DNA of 64,000 nucleotides from Actinospineispora spinosispora DSM 44797 (GTDB taxonomy: Bacteria; Actinomycetota; Actinomycetes; Mycobacteriales; Pseudonocardiaceae), in NCBI RefSeq assembly GCF_000429025.1, contig NZ_KE386835.1, positions 62,001-126,000 on the forward strand, read 5' to 3'. The position numbers and the translations under genes are program-made. The notes beneath the pieces were generated by a model. The model did no database searches and was not told the origin of the DNA. It saw only the letters and a list, made by a program, of their open reading frames with translations. Shown here piece by piece: positions 33,148-41,516 of this stretch (positions are counted from its first letter, which is position 1; every line of letters begins with the position of its first letter).

Positions 33148-35136
33148 GTGACTGGACGGCTCGGAATCGACGAGGTGACCCCGGCCGCTGGCGGCGGTCG
33201 TTATCCGAGCAAGGCCGTCGTGGGTGAGAGCATCCCGATCAAGGCCACCGTCTGGCGGGAGGGCCACGACGCGCTCGGCGCCACCGTGGTCTGGAAACGG
33301 TTCGGCGGTGGCGGCGACGCGACGCAGGTCCGGATGGTGCCCGAGGGCGTCAGCAGCGACCGCTGGGCCGCGAGTGTCGTCCCGGACTCCGAGGGCATGT
33401 GGACCTTCCGGGTCGACGCCTGGAGCGATCCGTGGGGCACCTGGCTGCACGCCATCCAGGCGAAGGTCAACGCCGGCCAGCAGGCCGACGAGCTGGCCAA
33501 CGACCTGGAGACCGGGGCGCGGCTGGTCGAACGGGTCGGCAGGCGTCCCGCCGAGCGCGCCAACCGCCAGCTGCTGTTCGGCGCGGCCGCCGCGCTGCGC
33601 GACGACACCCAGAGCGTGCCGGCGCGCATCGCGCTCGCGCTGTCCGAGCCGGTTCGCGAGATCATGGTCGAGCGGCCGGTGCGCGAGCTGCTCACCCGGG
33701 GGCGCCCGCACCAGGTCTGGGTCGACCGCCGCCGCGCGCTGTACGGATCCTGGTACGAGCTGTTCCCCCGGTCCACCGGTGGCAGGGACGAGACCGGGCG
33801 CGCGGTGCACGGCACGTTCGTGACCGCTTCCAAGGACCTCGACCGCATCGCCTCGATGGGCTTCGACGTCGTCTACCTGCCGCCGATCCACCCGATCGGC
33901 ACGGTCAACCGCAAGGGTCCGAACACCGCCGAGTTCCCGGGCGGCGACCCGGACCCGGCACCCGGCGAGGTCGGCTCGCCATGGGCGATCGGCTCCGCCG
34001 AGGGCGGCCACGACGCGGTCCACCCCGATCTGGGCACCCTGGAGGACTTCGACGAGTTCGTCAGGCGGGCCGGTGAGCTCGGCATGGAGGTCGCACTGGA
34101 CCTCGCGCTGCAGGCGGCTCCGGACCACCCATGGGTCGCCGAGCACCCGGAGTGGTTCACCACCCGGCCGGACGGCACGATCGCGTACGCGGAGAACCCG
34201 CCGAAGAAGTACCAGGACATCTACCCGATCAACTTCGACAACGACCCGACCGGGCTGTACGCCGAGGTCCTGCGGGTCTGCGAGCACTGGATCTCGCACG
34301 GGGTGCGCATCTTCCGGGTGGACAACCCGCACACGAAGCCGCCGAACTTCTGGCACTGGCTGATCTGGCAGCTCAAGGCGAAGCACCCCGACGTGCTGTT
34401 CCTCGCCGAGGCGTTCACCCGGCCCGCGCGGCTGTACGGGTTGGCGCGGCTGGGGTTCACCCAGTCCTACACGTACTTCACCTGGCGCACCGCGAAGCAG
34501 GAGATCGTCGACTTCGGCGTCGAGATCGCGGCACGCAGCGACGAGTCGCGGCCGAACCTGTTCGTCAACACGCCGGACATCCTGCACGAGTCGCTGCAGC
34601 ACGGCGGCCGGGGAATGTTCGCCATCCGGGCCGCGCTCGCCGCGACGCTCGCGCCGTCCTGGGGTGTGTACTCGGGCTACGAGCTGTACGAGGGCCAGGC
34701 GGTGCGCCTGGGCAGTGAGGAGTACTTCGACTCGGAGAAATACCAGCTGCGCCCGCGCGACTACGACGCCGCGCTGGCGACCGGCAACTCGCTGCAGCCC
34801 TGGCTGACCCGGTTGAACGAGATCCGGGCCGCGCACCCCGCGTTGCAGCAGCTGCGGGAGATCACCTTCCACCACGTGGACAACGACGCGCTGATCGCGT
34901 ATTCGAAGACCGATCCGGTCAGCGGCGACACGGTCATCTGCGTGGTCACTTTGGATCCGTCGCAGGCGCAGGACGGCACGGTGTGGCTGGACCTGCCGTC
35001 ACTGGGCCTGCCGTGGGACTCGCACTTCGGCGTACACGACCGGGTCACCGGCGAGGGCTACGTCTGGCGCCAGGCCAACTACGTACGCCTCGAGCCGTGG
35101 CACCACGTCTGCCACATTCTCCACCTCACCCGCTGA
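33148..35136 (+). CDS. glgE: Maltosyltransferase GlgE (GH13_3)
   Basis: This 662-aa GlgE uses alpha-maltose 1-phosphate to extend linear alpha-1,4-glucans. It has an N-terminal beta domain (IDEVTPAAGGGRYPSKAVVGES, WREGHDALGATVVW) and a GH13 barrel with the catalytic Asp in FRVDNPHTKP (about 391) and Glu in FLAEAFTRP (about 420), matching D394 and E423 of the Streptomyces enzyme. The GTG at 33148 is favoured over the GTG at 33139: GGGGA lies ten bases ahead of it, and the family starts close to this point. It is divergent from glgP; treS, maltokinase and glgB follow downstream, completing the GlgE pathway. Confidence 0.94.
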   Translation: MTGRLGIDEVTPAAGGGRYPSKAVVGESIPIKATVWREGHDALGATVVWKRFGGGGDATQVRMVPEGVSSDRWAASVVPDSEGMWTFRVDAWSDPWGTWLHAIQAKVNAGQQADELANDLETGARLVERVGRRPAERANRQLLFGAAAALRDDTQSVPARIALALSEPVREIMVERPVRELLTRGRPHQVWVDRRRALYGSWYELFPRSTGGRDETGRAVHGTFVTASKDLDRIASMGFDVVYLPPIHPIGTVNRKGPNTAEFPGGDPDPAPGEVGSPWAIGSAEGGHDAVHPDLGTLEDFDEFVRRAGELGMEVALDLALQAAPDHPWVAEHPEWFTTRPDGTIAYAENPPKKYQDIYPINFDNDPTGLYAEVLRVCEHWISHGVRIFRVDNPHTKPPNFWHWLIWQLKAKHPDVLFLAEAFTRPARLYGLARLGFTQSYTYFTWRTAKQEIVDFGVEIAARSDESRPNLFVNTPDILHESLQHGGRGMFAIRAALAATLAPSWGVYSGYELYEGQAVRLGSEEYFDSEKYQLRPRDYDAALATGNSLQPWLTRLNEIRAAHPALQQLREITFHHVDNDALIAYSKTDPVSGDTVICVVTLDPSQAQDGTVWLDLPSLGLPWDSHFGVHDRVTGEGYVWRQANYVRLEPWHHVCHILHLTR

Positions 35137-35139
35137 CAC

Positions 35140-35183
35140 CCGTGAGTGGCGAGTGGTCCTCTGGGACCACTCGCCACTCACGG
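35140..35183. terminator. Long palindrome P7 (GTGAGTG family) between convergent genes
   Basis: Perfect 20-nt arms with a 4-nt loop; the arm contains the 18-mer GTGAGTGGCGAGTGGTCC found also in P4 and P8. It starts 3 nt after the glgE stop and overlaps the stop codon of the convergent gene at 35178. Confidence 0.82.
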
Positions 35184-36173
35184 CCTGCGACCTGGGCATT
35201 GAGGGCATGCACGGACCGGACCGTGCCAGCCACCTCGATGCAGGACGCTCGCCACCTCCCGCGCCGCGCCGCATGCGTCCCGCTCCAGCTCATCCCAGCC
35301 GAACACCAATCGTGACCGGCCCGCGAGTTCGGCGGCGTTGCCACGCCGCCGATCACGGCGCGCCACATCGGGCTCCAGATGAGTGCGCCCGTCCAGCCTG
35401 ACCGTGAGTGGCACTCCGATGTGGTCGTACACCGCGTCCTCGAACAACGTCCTCCCGTCGACCAGGAACGGGGCCTGCCGGCGTGCTCCGGGAAGACCGT
35501 GAGCCACCTCGACCTCCACCGCGTAGCGCTCCTCGAGCACCGACTCGACGCCGGTGCGCAGCCGGTCAAGCGCCTCTTCGAGTGCTTTCCGGTATCTCCT
35601 GGGCGGGCGTTCCTCGAGCCTGCGAGCTATCTGGTCGACCACGACCCGCTTGCTCGTGACGAACTCCGACAACGTCCGCTGCGCCTCGCGTGGGGAGAGC
35701 TCCGCGACGGCAAGGTCGATCACGGTGTCGGCACGGCTGGTCACCGGGGGCGAGCCGTCCACCGCGATGTGCTGGAACGCGCGGGACCGGTGCACGGTCA
35801 CCACCGGCGGTTGGGAGACGGCCGAACAGTGGTACGGCACCGTCACGTGAACCGGGCCGGGCTCGGGCCGGCGCATACCCCACAGCTCAGCCGCGGTCTG
35901 ATGGCTCAGTAACACAGCAGGGCCCGCATAGAGCAGTGCCGCGGCCACCTGCGCCTCTCGCGGCAATGGGCCGGTGAACGTGGCATAGACGCGAGGTATG
36001 ACTGCCTGCCAACGACCGCCGCGGATGTGCGACCTGATCGCCTGGCGGCTGACCGTGTGGGCGCGCAATTGGCCGGTCTCGACGACGTTGTGTTGGGCGG
36101 CCAGCAGTCTGCGCCACTCCGCTCGTCGGCTGTCGGCTATCTGACGTGGAACGGGATGTCGAGGCTGGGTCAT
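35178..36173 (-). CDS. AbiEi-like winged-helix protein with C-terminal DUF559/Vsr-like nuclease fold
   Basis: This protein is about 331 aa. The N-terminal part (AAQHNVVETGQLRAHTVSRQAIRSHIRGGRWQAVIPRVYATF) resembles the AbiEi antitoxin-type winged helix. Then comes VLLSHQTAAELWG and a long middle region. The C-terminal part, GVESVLEERYAVEVEV...FLVDGRTLFEDAVYDHIGVPLTVRLDGRTHLEPDVARRD..., looks like a DUF559/Vsr-type PD-(D/E)xK domain. Such two-part proteins are common and poorly understood in actinomycetes. No AbiEii toxin is adjacent. The ATG at 36173 has only a weak ribosome site; ATGs at 36194 and 36236 are alternatives. The stop lies inside palindrome P7. Confidence 0.7.
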   Translation of the reverse strand: MTQPRHPVPRQIADSRRAEWRRLLAAQHNVVETGQLRAHTVSRQAIRSHIRGGRWQAVIPRVYATFTGPLPREAQVAAALLYAGPAVLLSHQTAAELWGMRRPEPGPVHVTVPYHCSAVSQPPVVTVHRSRAFQHIAVDGSPPVTSRADTVIDLAVAELSPREAQRTLSEFVTSKRVVVDQIARRLEERPPRRYRKALEEALDRLRTGVESVLEERYAVEVEVAHGLPGARRQAPFLVDGRTLFEDAVYDHIGVPLTVRLDGRTHLEPDVARRDRRRGNAAELAGRSRLVFGWDELERDACGAAREVASVLHRGGWHGPVRACPQCPGRRP

Positions 36174-36253
36174 TCCTCGACTCTGGCCGATCATCGAACG
36201 GCCGGCGAGCGTCCTAGCCGCCTCTGTGTACAACATGCCCGGCTGTGGATAAG

Positions 36254-36297
36254 CCGTGAGTGGCGAGTGGTCCTATAGGACCACTCGCCACTCACGG
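36254..36297. terminator. Long palindrome P8 (GTGAGTG family) 3' of the TetR gene
   Basis: This is a perfect 44-bp palindrome without loop; the arm is CCGTGAGTGGCGAGTGGTCC followed by TA. It begins 4 nt beyond the TetR stop (minus strand, 36301) and separates it from the AbiEi-like gene. The arms are the same as in P4 and P7 apart from the centre. Confidence 0.82.
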
Positions 36298-36300
36298 GGT

Positions 36301-36876
36301 CTACCTGCGCAGGCCGGCGGCGAGCAGAGCGGCGACCACCGGGAGGTCGTGTTCGACGCCGCCCAGACGCGCTGTGTTCAGTGCCAGTGTGATCGTGCCG
36401 GTCCAGGCCAGCGCCGCCGCGTGGTGCCGGGACGGATCGGTGTTGCCGGGGTCGGCCAGCGCGATCACCCGTGTCGCCAGCTCGACCAGCTCGTCGTGGA
36501 ACGTGTGCATGCACCGGGCCACCTCGGGATGGGTGTCCGCCTCACGCCACAGGATCGTGCGCACCAGCCGGGACCGCTCGTGCGACGCCGCCAGCCGGTC
36601 GGCCAGCTCCAGCAGCGACGCCGCGACGTCCCCTTGGACGACGACCTCGTGCGGATCGTGCGGGACCGCGACCGGCATCCGCTCCGCGAACAGCGCCGTG
36701 AGCAGGTCGATCTTGCGCGCGAAGTGGTAGAACAGCAGCCCCTTCGGCACGCTTGCCTGCGCCGCGACGCGCGCGGTGGGCGTCGCGTCGAAACCGTGGT
36801 GGGCGAACAGCTCCTCGGCGGCGTCCAGGATGCGTTCCCTGGTGGCCTCACCGGACGCCACCGCGCTGTCGGCCAT
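36301..36876 (-). CDS. TetR-family regulator
   Basis: This 191-aa protein has an N-terminal TetR domain (TRERILDAAEELFAHHGFDATPTARVAAQASVPKGLLFYHFARKIDLL, about 12-58) and an all-helical ligand domain. The ATG has GGGGAGACAGGG just upstream. It follows the SPW membrane protein gene by 75 nt on the same strand. The palindrome TGACCG-cc-CGGTCA over the promoter of that gene is a likely binding site, so this regulator probably represses its own operon. Confidence 0.87.
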   Translation of the reverse strand: MADSAVASGEATRERILDAAEELFAHHGFDATPTARVAAQASVPKGLLFYHFARKIDLLTALFAERMPVAVPHDPHEVVVQGDVAASLLELADRLAASHERSRLVRTILWREADTHPEVARCMHTFHDELVELATRVIALADPGNTDPSRHHAAALAWTGTITLALNTARLGGVEHDLPVVAALLAAGLRR

Positions 36877-36951
36877 CCCTGTCTCCCCACATGAGCGAGT
36901 GCCCGGAGACGCTACCGCCTCCGGGCACCGATCGGATCGTTCGACGGACGG

Positions 36952-37302
36952 TCAGTGACCGGCGGCCGCCTGGTAGAGCTTGCTCTCCGGCACCGCCCAC
37001 AGTCCGAGGGCCACGGCGATCACGCCGACCACCCACGAGGTCCACGAGGCGCCCACGAAGGCGGAGTACCCGAGTACCCACGGGGAGATGAACAGCAGCA
37101 CGCCGAGCACCGCGTGGGTGTACTCGGAACTCGCCGCACCCGGCTGCGCGAGCGACCACAACGACGCCACGAGCAACAGAACACCGAACACGATCAAGGT
37201 CGCGGTCGCGGCCGCACCGGTCGTGGTCCAGATCGGCGCCAGTGCCGTGTAGGCACCCACCACCGCGGCCGTCCAGTCCTGCCACCGAGTCCAAGTCTTC
37301 AT
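36952..37302 (-). CDS. SPW-repeat membrane protein
   Basis: This 116-aa protein has four hydrophobic segments. The SPW motif occurs in FISPWVLGYS, within the two-repeat pattern typical of this small family of unknown function (WTRWQDWTAAVVGAYTALAPIW in the first unit). Start ATG at 37302 with GGAGGCGGGAGG upstream. A good promoter (TTGACC, 17 nt, TAGCGT) precedes it, and the -35 box is covered by the TetR-type palindrome at 37364-37377. It is first in an operon with the TetR gene. Confidence 0.82.
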   Translation of the reverse strand: MKTWTRWQDWTAAVVGAYTALAPIWTTTGAAATATLIVFGVLLLVASLWSLAQPGAASSEYTHAVLGVLLFISPWVLGYSAFVGASWTSWVVGVIAVALGLWAVPESKLYQAAAGH

Positions 37303-37349
37303 GACGAACCTCCCGCCTCCTGCGCGGAACCACTCAACTGACACCACTC

Positions 37350-37378
37350 ACGCTATGCCTGACTGACCGCCCGGTCAA
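37350..37378 (-). promoter_or_regulatory. SPW promoter with overlapping TetR operator
   Basis: On the minus strand TTGACC (37378-37373), a 17-nt spacer and TAGCGT (37355-37350) form a good sigma-A-type promoter. TGACCG-cc-CGGTCA (37364-37377) is a perfect inverted repeat covering the -35, a common position for repression by TetR proteins. Confidence 0.7.
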
Positions 37379-37454
37379 CAGAAAAACCCAGCTGAGACCT
37401 ACCAGACACCCCGCCCGTTCACGCCTCCCGCACCCGCACACACCGCTCCCCCGC

Positions 37455-37507
37455 GGCACGAATGTGGCTTTAGGGACGTTGAACGTCCCTAAAGCCACAT
37501 TCGTGCC
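37455..37507. terminator. Long palindrome P6 (GCACGAA family) 3' of the helicase gene
   Basis: Perfect 26-nt arms (37455-37480 and 37482-37507) pair around a single-base centre. The arm begins GGCACGAATGTGGCTTTAGG and differs from P5 by a single base over 53 bp. It lies 22 nt beyond the minus-strand helicase stop at 37530, away from the SPW promoter. Confidence 0.82.
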
Positions 37508-37529
37508 GTCCGGAGGGGGCGGGTGGGGC

Positions 37530-39566
37530 TTACGCGCGCCAGGAGTTGTCGTCGGCCAGGACCGTCAGGCGCTGGGTGGCGCGGCTCAGGGCCACGTAGA
37601 GGGCTCTTCTGCCCGTGGAGGACTCCGCGATCAGGTCCGAGGGCTGGACCAGCAGCACCGCGTCGTACTCCAAGCCCTTGGCCTCCAGGCTGCCCACGAC
37701 GCGCAGCCGTCCGTCGGACTTCTCGATCAGCTCGTCGAGCCAGCCGGACGCCTCGGCCCTTCCCGCCATCGTGGTGATCACACCGACGGTCCCCTCGACC
37801 TCGGCGAGCAGCTCCTCCGCGGCCCCGACCGCGGCCACCGGCAGGTCCGCGACCGCCACGGTCCGCACGGACGGCTCCCACCCGGTGGTCCGCACCGGCG
37901 TCGGCAGTTCCTCGTCCGGCACCTCACCGCGCACCACCGATGCGGCGAGGGAGAAGATCTCCGCCGAGTTGCGGTAGTTCGTGCTCAGCCGGAAGTGCCT
38001 GCGGGTCTTGACCTTGCCCAGCGCGGCCTCCCGCGCCCGGTGCGCCTCGTCCGCGTCCGGCCACGAGCTCTGCGCCGGGTCGCCGACGATCGTCCAGCTC
38101 GCGTACTGGCCGCGACGTCCGAGCATGCGCCACTGCATCGGCGACAGGTCCTGCGCCTCGTCCAGGATGACGTGACCGAAGAAGAACTCGCGCCCCCTGC
38201 GCCCTTCGCCGCGCTCCCCCGCCAGCGTCCGCAGCTCGTCGAGCAGCGCGACGTCCGCGACCGACCAGTTCTGGTCACCGTCGGGCTCCTGACGCCACGA
38301 CTCGGCGAGCCGGGTCAGCTGCTCACCGGTGAATCCCCTGCCCGCGATGGACGCGAGCCGCGCACGATCGCCCAGCCAGCCGAGCACGTCGGTCGGCCGC
38401 AGCTCGGGCCACCACTGGCCCATGAACCGCTCGAACTCCGAGCGGTCACCCAGGTCGGACACCAGGGGCTCGCGGCGGGGCGCGTCAGGCTGTCCCTGGG
38501 CGGAGCGCCACAACGCGTCCAGCACCGCGGTCGCCGCCTCCCGGCGGGCCCGGTTGGGAGTCACCCGCATCCGGTGCACCGCCTGCCGCACCTCGGTCAG
38601 TGCGCGAGCGTCCAGCTTCAGCACCTGGCCCCGGTAGACGATGCGCAGCTCCGTCGGCGCCGAGGGCGGGTCCATCGCCAGCGCGGACTTCATCAGCCTG
38701 CGCATCCGACCGGCGCCCTTGAGCTCGGACAGCGCCTGCGGGTCCATGCGCGAGGCCGACACCCCGTCGAGCACCTCGCCGAGCGACCGCAGCTCGACGG
38801 TGTCCTCGCCGAGTGAGGGCAGGACGCGGGAGATGTAGTCCATGAACACCGGTGACGGCCCGACCACCAGTACCCCGCCGGAGAAGCGCCGACGGTCCGC
38901 GTACAGCAGGTAGGCCGCGCGGTGCAGCGCGACGGCGGTCTTGCCGGTACCGGGCCCGCCGGTGATCTCGGTGATCCCACCCGCCGGAGCCCGCACCGCC
39001 ACGTCCTGCTCGCGCTGGATCGTGGACACGATGTCGCGCATGGCCGGCCCCCGCGCGCGGGACAGGTCCGCCATCAGCGAGCCCTCGCCGACCACGGGCA
39101 TCTCGTCCGGTGCAGCATCGGGCATCAGCAGGTCGTCGGTCAGGTCGAGCACGCGCTGACCGAAGCTGCGGATCGACCGGCGCCGCACGACGTCCATCGG
39201 GTCTTCCGGGGTGGCGCGGTAGAAGGCCGACGCCGCCGGAGCCCGCCAGTCGATCACCAGCGGCTCGAAATCAGGGTCCCGAACACCGAGCCTGCCCACG
39301 TACTGTGCCTGACCGCCGACGAGGTCGAGACGGCCGAAGACCAGGCCTTCGTGCTCGGTCTCCAGCTCCCGCAGCATGCGGCTGGCCTGGAAGACCATCA
39401 CGTCCCGCTCGAACAACGCCCCCGGATGCCGCTCCTGGCCACGCCGGTAGCCTTGCGAGCGCAGTTCCTGCGCTTCCGCACGCAATTCGGCCAACCGGTC
39501 GTAGACGCGGTCGACGTGCCGCTGCTCGGCCTCGATCTCGCGCTCTCTGCTGGTAGACGCTGTCAC
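37530..39566 (-). CDS. HelD-type superfamily 1 helicase (RNA polymerase-associated)
   Basis: This 678-aa UvrD/Rep-like ATPase begins with an N-terminal coiled-coil arm (REIEAEQRHVDRVYDRLAELRAEAQELRSQG) typical of HelD proteins, which free stalled RNA polymerase from DNA. Motifs seen are GGPGTGKTAVALHRAAYLLY (Walker A, about 225), HVILDEAQDLSPMQWRML (Walker B), DPAQSSW, FRLSTNYRN and LEAKGLEYDAVLL near the C terminus, then YVALSRATQRL. Start GTG at 39566 with GGGGA about seven bases upstream. Related actinobacterial HelR proteins protect RNA polymerase from rifamycins. No rifamycin-associated element was recognised upstream, so that role is open. Confidence 0.85.
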   Translation of the reverse strand: MTASTSREREIEAEQRHVDRVYDRLAELRAEAQELRSQGYRRGQERHPGALFERDVMVFQASRMLRELETEHEGLVFGRLDLVGGQAQYVGRLGVRDPDFEPLVIDWRAPAASAFYRATPEDPMDVVRRRSIRSFGQRVLDLTDDLLMPDAAPDEMPVVGEGSLMADLSRARGPAMRDIVSTIQREQDVAVRAPAGGITEITGGPGTGKTAVALHRAAYLLYADRRRFSGGVLVVGPSPVFMDYISRVLPSLGEDTVELRSLGEVLDGVSASRMDPQALSELKGAGRMRRLMKSALAMDPPSAPTELRIVYRGQVLKLDARALTEVRQAVHRMRVTPNRARREAATAVLDALWRSAQGQPDAPRREPLVSDLGDRSEFERFMGQWWPELRPTDVLGWLGDRARLASIAGRGFTGEQLTRLAESWRQEPDGDQNWSVADVALLDELRTLAGERGEGRRGREFFFGHVILDEAQDLSPMQWRMLGRRGQYASWTIVGDPAQSSWPDADEAHRAREAALGKVKTRRHFRLSTNYRNSAEIFSLAASVVRGEVPDEELPTPVRTTGWEPSVRTVAVADLPVAAVGAAEELLAEVEGTVGVITTMAGRAEASGWLDELIEKSDGRLRVVGSLEAKGLEYDAVLLVQPSDLIAESSTGRRALYVALSRATQRLTVLADDNSWRA

Positions 39567-39743
39567 CCGGGGTCCCCTGTTCCACACCGAAGTGGTCACT
39601 CTATGAGGGCCAGACGGCGAGTCGCGCGGAGCCCCGTTTTGACCCAACGCCCTCGGCCGGGTACGACTTCCCACTGTCCCCCTTTTGCAGCTTCGCCGAT
39701 CCACGCCCATGCTCTCCGGTACCGACAGGAATTACGCGCACTC

Positions 39744-41516
39744 ATGTCGATCGACGCACACGCCACCGCCGACTCCACCGGCGAGTTGACCGAGCCACAG
39801 GCCGAGGACTTCCGGCATGCCCGGTCCCTCCCGCTGGAACCCGACTGGTTCAAACGCGCCGTGTTCTACGAGGTGCTCGTCAGGGCTTTCTACGACTCGA
39901 CCAGGGACGGCACCGGCGACCTACGCGGTCTGACCGAGAAGCTGGACTACATCTCCTGGCTCGGGGTCGACTGCATCTGGCTGCCTCCCTTCTACGACTC
40001 TCCGCTGCGTGACGGCGGCTACGACATCCGCGACTTCCGCCAGGTGCTGCCCGAGTTCGGCACCGTCGAGGACTTCGTCTACTTCCTCGACGAGGCGCAC
40101 AAGCGCGGCATCCGGGTCATCACCGACCTGGTCATGAACCACACGTCCGACCAGCACTCCTGGTTCGAGGAGTCGCGCCGCAACCCAGACGGGCCGTACG
40201 GCGACTTCTACGTCTGGTCCGACGACGACCAGCGTTACCCCGAAGCCCGGATCATCTTCGTCGACACCGAGACCTCGAACTGGACATACGACCCGGTCCG
40301 CGGGCAGTTCTACTGGCACCGGTTCTTCTCCCACCAGCCGGACCTGAACTACGACAACCCGGCCGTGCAGGACGCCATGATCGACGTGCTGCGCTTCTGG
40401 CTGGACCTGGGCATCGACGGATTCCGGCTGGACGCCGTGCCCTACCTGTTCGAGCGGGACGACACGAACTGCGAGAACCTGGCGGAGAGCCACGCGTTCC
40501 TGAAGCGCTGCCGCAAGGTCATGGAGGACGAGTTCCCCGGCCGCGTCATGCTGGCCGAGGCGAACCAGTGGCCCGCCGACGTCGTCGAGTACTTCGGCGA
40601 CCCGGAGACCGGCGGCGACGAATGCCAGATGGCGTTCCATTTCCCGCTCATGCCGCGCATCTTCATGGCGGTCCGCAGGGAGAACCGGTTCCCGATCTCG
40701 GAGATCCTGGCGCAGACGCCGCCGATCCCGTCGGGCTGCCAGTGGGGCATCTTCCTGCGCAACCACGACGAGCTGACCCTGGAGATGGTCAGCGACGAAG
40801 AGCGCGACTACATGTACGCGGAGTACGCCAAGGACCCCCGGATGAAGGCCAACATCGGCATCCGGCGCCGCTTGGCCCCGCTGTTGGACAACGACCGCAA
40901 CCAGCTCGAGCTGTTCACCGCGATGCTGCTGTCCCTGCCCGGCTCCCCCGTTCTCTACTACGGTGACGAGATCGGCATGGGTGACAACATCTGGCAGGGC
41001 GACCGGGACGCCGTGCGCAGCCCCATGCAGTGGACACCGGACCGCAACGCCGGGTTCTCCACGTGCGACCCCGGCCGGCTGTACCTGCCGTTGATCATGG
41101 ACCCGGTGTACGGCTACCAGGGCGTGAACGTCGAGGCACAGCTGAACTCGACGACGTCATTGCTGCACTGGACGCGGCGGATGATCGAGATCCGCAAGCG
41201 GCACCCGTCCTTCGGGCTGGGCGAGTTCCACGAGCTGGGCGGCTCGAACCCCGCGGTGCTGTCCTACATCCGGTCGATGCCCGGCCACGGTTCGGACTCC
41301 GACGACGCCCAGCCCGACACCGTGTTGTGCGTCAACAACATGAGCCGCTTCCCGCAGCCGGTCGAGCTGGAGCTGTCCGCGTGGCGCGGCTGCACGCTGC
41401 ACGAGCTCACCGGCGGTGTGCCGTTCCCGCAGATCGGCGAGCTGCCGTACCTGCTGACCCTGCCCGGCCACGGCTTCTACTGGTTCGCGATCCATCCCGA
41501 GGAGGAAGCCAGGTGA
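39744..41516 (+). CDS. treS: Trehalose synthase (maltose alpha-D-glucosyltransferase)
   Basis: This 590-aa GH13_16 enzyme interconverts trehalose and maltose. The start of the barrel reads WFKRAVFYEVLVRAFYDST. The catalytic Asp is in GIDGFRLDAVPYLFER (about 230, as in the M. smegmatis enzyme), Glu in MLAEANQWP (about 272), and the transition-state Asp in FLRNHDELTLEM. The C-terminal beta domain is present; there is no fused maltokinase domain. The ATG at 39744 gives the usual length; the frame is open far upstream on the antisense side of the helicase gene. Its stop overlaps the maltokinase start by 4 nt (GTGA), so both are made together. Confidence 0.94.
   Translation: MSIDAHATADSTGELTEPQAEDFRHARSLPLEPDWFKRAVFYEVLVRAFYDSTRDGTGDLRGLTEKLDYISWLGVDCIWLPPFYDSPLRDGGYDIRDFRQVLPEFGTVEDFVYFLDEAHKRGIRVITDLVMNHTSDQHSWFEESRRNPDGPYGDFYVWSDDDQRYPEARIIFVDTETSNWTYDPVRGQFYWHRFFSHQPDLNYDNPAVQDAMIDVLRFWLDLGIDGFRLDAVPYLFERDDTNCENLAESHAFLKRCRKVMEDEFPGRVMLAEANQWPADVVEYFGDPETGGDECQMAFHFPLMPRIFMAVRRENRFPISEILAQTPPIPSGCQWGIFLRNHDELTLEMVSDEERDYMYAEYAKDPRMKANIGIRRRLAPLLDNDRNQLELFTAMLLSLPGSPVLYYGDEIGMGDNIWQGDRDAVRSPMQWTPDRNAGFSTCDPGRLYLPLIMDPVYGYQGVNVEAQLNSTTSLLHWTRRMIEIRKRHPSFGLGEFHELGGSNPAVLSYIRSMPGHGSDSDDAQPDTVLCVNNMSRFPQPVELELSAWRGCTLHELTGGVPFPQIGELPYLLTLPGHGFYWFAIHPEEEAR

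Noticed and set aside
39567..39743. Rifamycin-associated element upstream of the HelD-type gene
   Set aside because: I looked for the known inverted GGGGCTTGC/GCAAGGCCC pattern by eye and did not find it.
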